From: Blautia_A ammoniilytica
GTDB taxonomy: Bacteria; Bacillota; Clostridia; Lachnospirales; Lachnospiraceae
Assembly: GCF_025566965.1 (NCBI RefSeq)
Contig: NZ_JAOQJL010000003.1
Coordinates: forward strand, 105,315-169,314
Direction: 5' to 3'
DNA: 64,000 nt
Part shown: positions 61,946-64,000 of the stretch, piece by piece
How positions within the stretch are numbered: the first letter of the stretch is position 1
Layout of the letters: each line of letters starts with the position of its first letter
Translations under genes and position numbers: made by a program
The notes under the pieces: model-generated
Seen by the model: the letters and a program-made list of their open reading frames with translations, nothing else
Told to the model about the DNA's origin: nothing
Databases searched by the model: none

Positions 61946-62183
61946 TCAAAAGTATGGCTGTAAAAATCCAGACAAGGGATTTTTGCGGCCAAAAATAAAT
62001 TTCATCTTTCATAGAGAAAAGGATCCCTCGCAAGATAGAAGGCTAACAAATCTTGTCCTTGCAGGGATCCTTTCAATTGCTACTGAGGATGCCGAAATAT
62101 GGTATTAACCGACAGCCCCGTTTGGTTATAAAATACAGTATACATAATAAATACTTATACTTTCAGACTAAGTATGACAATAA
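61946..62183. other. Non-coding IS right flank with nested inverted repeats
   Basis: Holds AAAAATCC/GGATTTTT (61966-61986), and AAAGGATCCCT/AGGGATCCTTT (62018-62028 and 62063-62073) with inner CGCAAG/CTTGC pairing. These look like the IS 3' terminator or end structure. No gene seen. Confidence 0.55.
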
Positions 62184-62687
62184 TCACATCGAAAAAATCA
62201 CTGGCGAAATGACAGTTTTCACTTTTCCTTTCGAGACCTTAATATAAAAAGAGCCATTCTGGTAGTATGTTCCAAACATATTCCATTTGTTGCTTTTTAT
62301 CAGTATTTTCAATTTTTTAAATGATTGGCTGTGATAGCTGTAACGATATGCCTGCACACTGTTTAATTTTGTCCATGGAGCGCTTTTGTAATATCTTGTA
62401 TTCCCAGTCAGCTTTGCCGTATAAGTCTTTCCATATGATTTAATGATAGAGTGGCCTTCTGCTCTACTATAGGCAAATTTGGCATAGCGGTATTTAATTT
62501 TTGATCCGTTTATCGAGGTGACCTGCACCCATTTATATCCATTTTTCCCGGGGCCATAAAAGCTTCCAGTTTTGCCATAATTAAGCCCAACCTTATTATA
62601 GGAATAATAAGAAGCTCCCCATACATTGCTGGAAAACAGCAGTGTTAAAATCAGTGTAAGCAGTAATAATTTCCTTGTTTTTTTCAT
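62184..62687 (-). CDS. Secreted protein of unknown function
   Basis: 167 residues. Signal peptide (about 1-24, ending VWGA). The mature part is rich in Tyr, Lys and Ser (YYSYNKVG, KWVQVTSINGSKIKYRYAKF, RYYKSAPWTKLN) and looks beta-rich, with no domain recognised. RBS AAAGGGAAGAG. It follows the next gene upstream by 21 bp, the third member of a small operon. AT-richer than the core genes. Confidence 0.7.
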   Translation of the reverse strand: MKKTRKLLLLTLILTLLFSSNVWGASYYSYNKVGLNYGKTGSFYGPGKNGYKWVQVTSINGSKIKYRYAKFAYSRAEGHSIIKSYGKTYTAKLTGNTRYYKSAPWTKLNSVQAYRYSYHSQSFKKLKILIKSNKWNMFGTYYQNGSFYIKVSKGKVKTVISPVIFSM

Positions 62688-62708
62688 ATTCTCTTCCCTT
62701 TCCGTAAA

Positions 62709-63296
62709 TTAAACATTAATCTCAAAAATAGCAGATTGCTTTTGACCGTTACTGTCATAAGTATAAAAATTAATTTTAAAATCTCCGGCATTATCTACGC
62801 CAATACACGCTTGTGCCTGGCAAAATGCGCCAACTGGCGTCTCTTGTGGATACATTGATATATCTCCAGGATATGAATATCCCATTTTTCCGAAACTGTC
62901 GACTATTCCATCTTCAAGGCTTATATATAAGCCATTCATAGCATCGTCGTCATACCCAAGATTTTCATAGGTATAGGTTACAAGATAAACAGCAGCTGGA
63001 TTTTTTTCACTAAATTCATTACGATTGCTAACTTCTTCAACAGAATCCACTGTGATTTTCCATTGGTTCTCCACAACATAAGGCTCACCTATTTTATAGG
63101 AATCCTGAGAAGTAGTTTGAGATTTGGCAGATGCTTCATCGAGTTGCTTTTGAAGCTCATCTATCGTTTTTTGCATTTCAACAATTTGAGCTTCCAGTTG
63201 CTCAATTTTGTTGTCCTTTTCATCTGCGAAAACAGGTGACGAGCAGGACAAAACAAGGGAACTAGCTAAAAGCAGGGTAATAAGTTTCTCTTTCAT
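62709..63296 (-). CDS. Secreted coiled-coil protein with DUF4352-like domain
   Basis: 195 residues. Signal peptide (about 1-24), cleavage near VFADE; a Cys at SCSS makes a weak lipobox. Then a short coiled coil (NKIEQLEAQIVEMQKTIDEL, about 28-55), a Ser/Thr linker, and a beta-rich domain resembling DUF4352 (WKITVDSVEEV, AAVYLVTYTYENLG, QAQACIGVDNAG). DUF4352-type domains are extracellular Ig-like folds of unknown role. Its start abuts the upstream stop (TAAATG) with AGGAGG. Confidence 0.75.
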   Translation of the reverse strand: MKEKLITLLLASSLVLSCSSPVFADEKDNKIEQLEAQIVEMQKTIDELQKQLDEASAKSQTTSQDSYKIGEPYVVENQWKITVDSVEEVSNRNEFSEKNPAAVYLVTYTYENLGYDDDAMNGLYISLEDGIVDSFGKMGYSYPGDISMYPQETPVGAFCQAQACIGVDNAGDFKINFYTYDSNGQKQSAIFEINV

Positions 63297-63566
63297 TTAA
63301 ACTTCCTCCTTATACGCTATATAAGTTTCATCTTTTTCATTACCAGATAAATCATGATATGTTATTTTTAATTTTGAAGATGCAATCGTGCTTATTTTAA
63401 TTTGAAGGGTAGACTTCGCTGTCCATCTGCCAAAATCATTAATATTAAATCCATATACATATGTTTTACTGTTTGTCTTTGCTCTTTTAGAAGTTGTTCC
63501 ATATGTCTGTATTGAAAAGGATACCAATAGTACTAATGTCAGAATTATACTTATTGTAATTTTCAT
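63297..63566 (-). CDS. Small secreted protein of unknown function
   Basis: 89 residues from ATG 63566. N-terminal signal segment (MKITISIILTLVLLVSFSIQ), then a Thr/Lys/Ser-rich beta-type mature part (YVYGFNINDFGRWTAKSTLQ, LKITYHDLSGNEKDETY). No domain recognised. The ribosome site is weak. Upstream bases in the same frame encode VQKKAVVT, the usual tail of BIG2 domains, so this start lies inside the end of a broken BIG2 gene. The downstream gene abuts it. Confidence 0.6.
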   Translation of the reverse strand: MKITISIILTLVLLVSFSIQTYGTTSKRAKTNSKTYVYGFNINDFGRWTAKSTLQIKISTIASSKLKITYHDLSGNEKDETYIAYKEEV

Positions 63567-63568
63567 TG

Positions 63569-63860
63569 TTACAACTGCTTTTTTCTGCACATTAACGGTA
63601 TTTTTTTGCCGATTCCACTTTTCAGGGTAACTGTTACTGTAGCTTTTCCGGTTTTCTTCTGCGCTGTTAGTTTTCCCTTAGAGGATACCTTCACAATTTT
63701 GGTGTTGCTGGATTTCCAGGAAACTACGGAGTCTCCCTTCTGAATCTGGGTGATTTTCAAACCTGTGGTTGCCTGCTTTACTTTCAAAGTAACTGCTGCA
63801 GCATTTAATTCTAATACTGGAGAAAGCTTATCTCCTGCTACCTTTTGTTCCTTCTCTTTG
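63569..63860 (-). pseudogene. Remnant of a gene ending in a bacterial Ig-like (BIG2) domain
   Basis: The frame reads VTLKVKQATTGLKITQIQKG, DSVVSWKSSNTKIVKVSSKG and KLTAQKKTGKATVTVTLKSG, a BIG2 domain of surface proteins. Upstream in the same frame a TAG stop cuts it near 63885. At its end a frame change (GIGKKIPLMCRKKQL instead of the expected TVNVQKKAV) adds a second lesion. No start codon or signal peptide. Confidence 0.65.
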
Positions 63861-64000
63861 CAGCTTGCACAACTTCTTTCCTACAGTTCCGGAAGGAACA
63901 CATCTACCTCCTGCACGGCAATCTCATTCACTTTTTTATTGTCAACTCAAAATCCATGTGAACAAATAATTCTTTTTCGTATTTTTGATCGTAAGATATA
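63861..64000. other. Right edge, no intact gene
   Basis: Minus-strand frames carry short stretches (KKVNEIAVQEVDVFLPEL then a stop) that look like the decayed upstream part of the BIG2 gene. Nothing else was recognised. Confidence 0.4.

Larger units (their letters stand above)
60577..62110 (+). mobile_element. Degenerate IS1182-like insertion sequence
   Basis: Contains the broken transposase 60653-61945, a 27-bp direct repeat on the left and inverted repeats on the right (61966-61986 and 62018-62073). No matching terminal inverted repeats were found by eye, so the ends are approximate. It separates the trpXYZ operon from a small cluster of secreted-protein genes. Confidence 0.6.

Overview
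The window looks like the chromosome of a gut Lachnospiraceae species, probably Blautia-like. This is inferred from protein character, clostridial T-box and 6S RNA types, spore-related genes (spoIID, a SleB-type hydrolase) and moderate GC; I could not run a search. Almost everything is core metabolism and information processing, and most genes are on the minus strand.

Layout, left to right. 1-2.4 kb: rbgA (cut by the edge), lepB and rplS, then thiT under a TPP riboswitch. 2.6-7 kb: map-PPTase on the plus strand, then a two-gene MotA/MotB-like pair resembling ZorA/ZorB. 7-12.5 kb: pheS-pheT-histidine phosphatase under a Phe T-box, and a YihY membrane protein. 12.5-22 kb: spoIID, galM, 6S RNA, thrC-dgt, a cell-wall hydrolase and an EF-G paralogue. 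22-29 kb: tyrA-aroA, a D-lactate dehydrogenase with a probable Rex site, a lipoprotein, nfo and a CapA protein. 29-43 kb: queA, trmD, rimM, khpA, rpsP, ffh, ylxM, ilvA, a beta-helix secreted protein, ftsY, smc, rnc and plsX. 43-49 kb: moaA and a complete selenocysteine-insertion set (tRNA-Sec, selB, selA) plus an ABC-F ATPase. 49-57 kb: a GH2 glycosidase, a MATE exporter, rpmF, yceD, ackA, pta and tmcAL. 57-60.6 kb: a TrpXYZ-type ABC transporter behind a T-box whose specifier reads as UGG (Trp). 60.6-64 kb: an accessory end with a broken IS1182-like transposase, three small secreted proteins and a broken Ig-like (BIG2) domain gene.

The genes form recognisable functional blocks: SRP targeting (ffh, ftsY, ylxM), ribosome and tRNA maturation (rimM, trmD, rpsP, khpA, queA, tmcAL, rbgA), acetate fermentation (pta-ackA) and selenoprotein synthesis. 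Two gene clusters usually continuous in Firmicutes are split here: rplS-lepB-rbgA lies about 28 kb from trmD, and plsX-rnc has no acpP between its members.

The most interesting material is mostly non-coding. (1) Two 177-179 bp intergenic elements share one stem-loop architecture with compensated stems. (2) A 32-36 bp hairpin repeat occurs four times, each directly after an intrinsic terminator and before a gene. (3) Short tandem duplications (13, 19, 22 and 23 bp) repeatedly span the stop codons of genes. (4) There is an orphan ZorAB-like proton-channel pair. No CRISPR array, prophage or complete defence island was seen.
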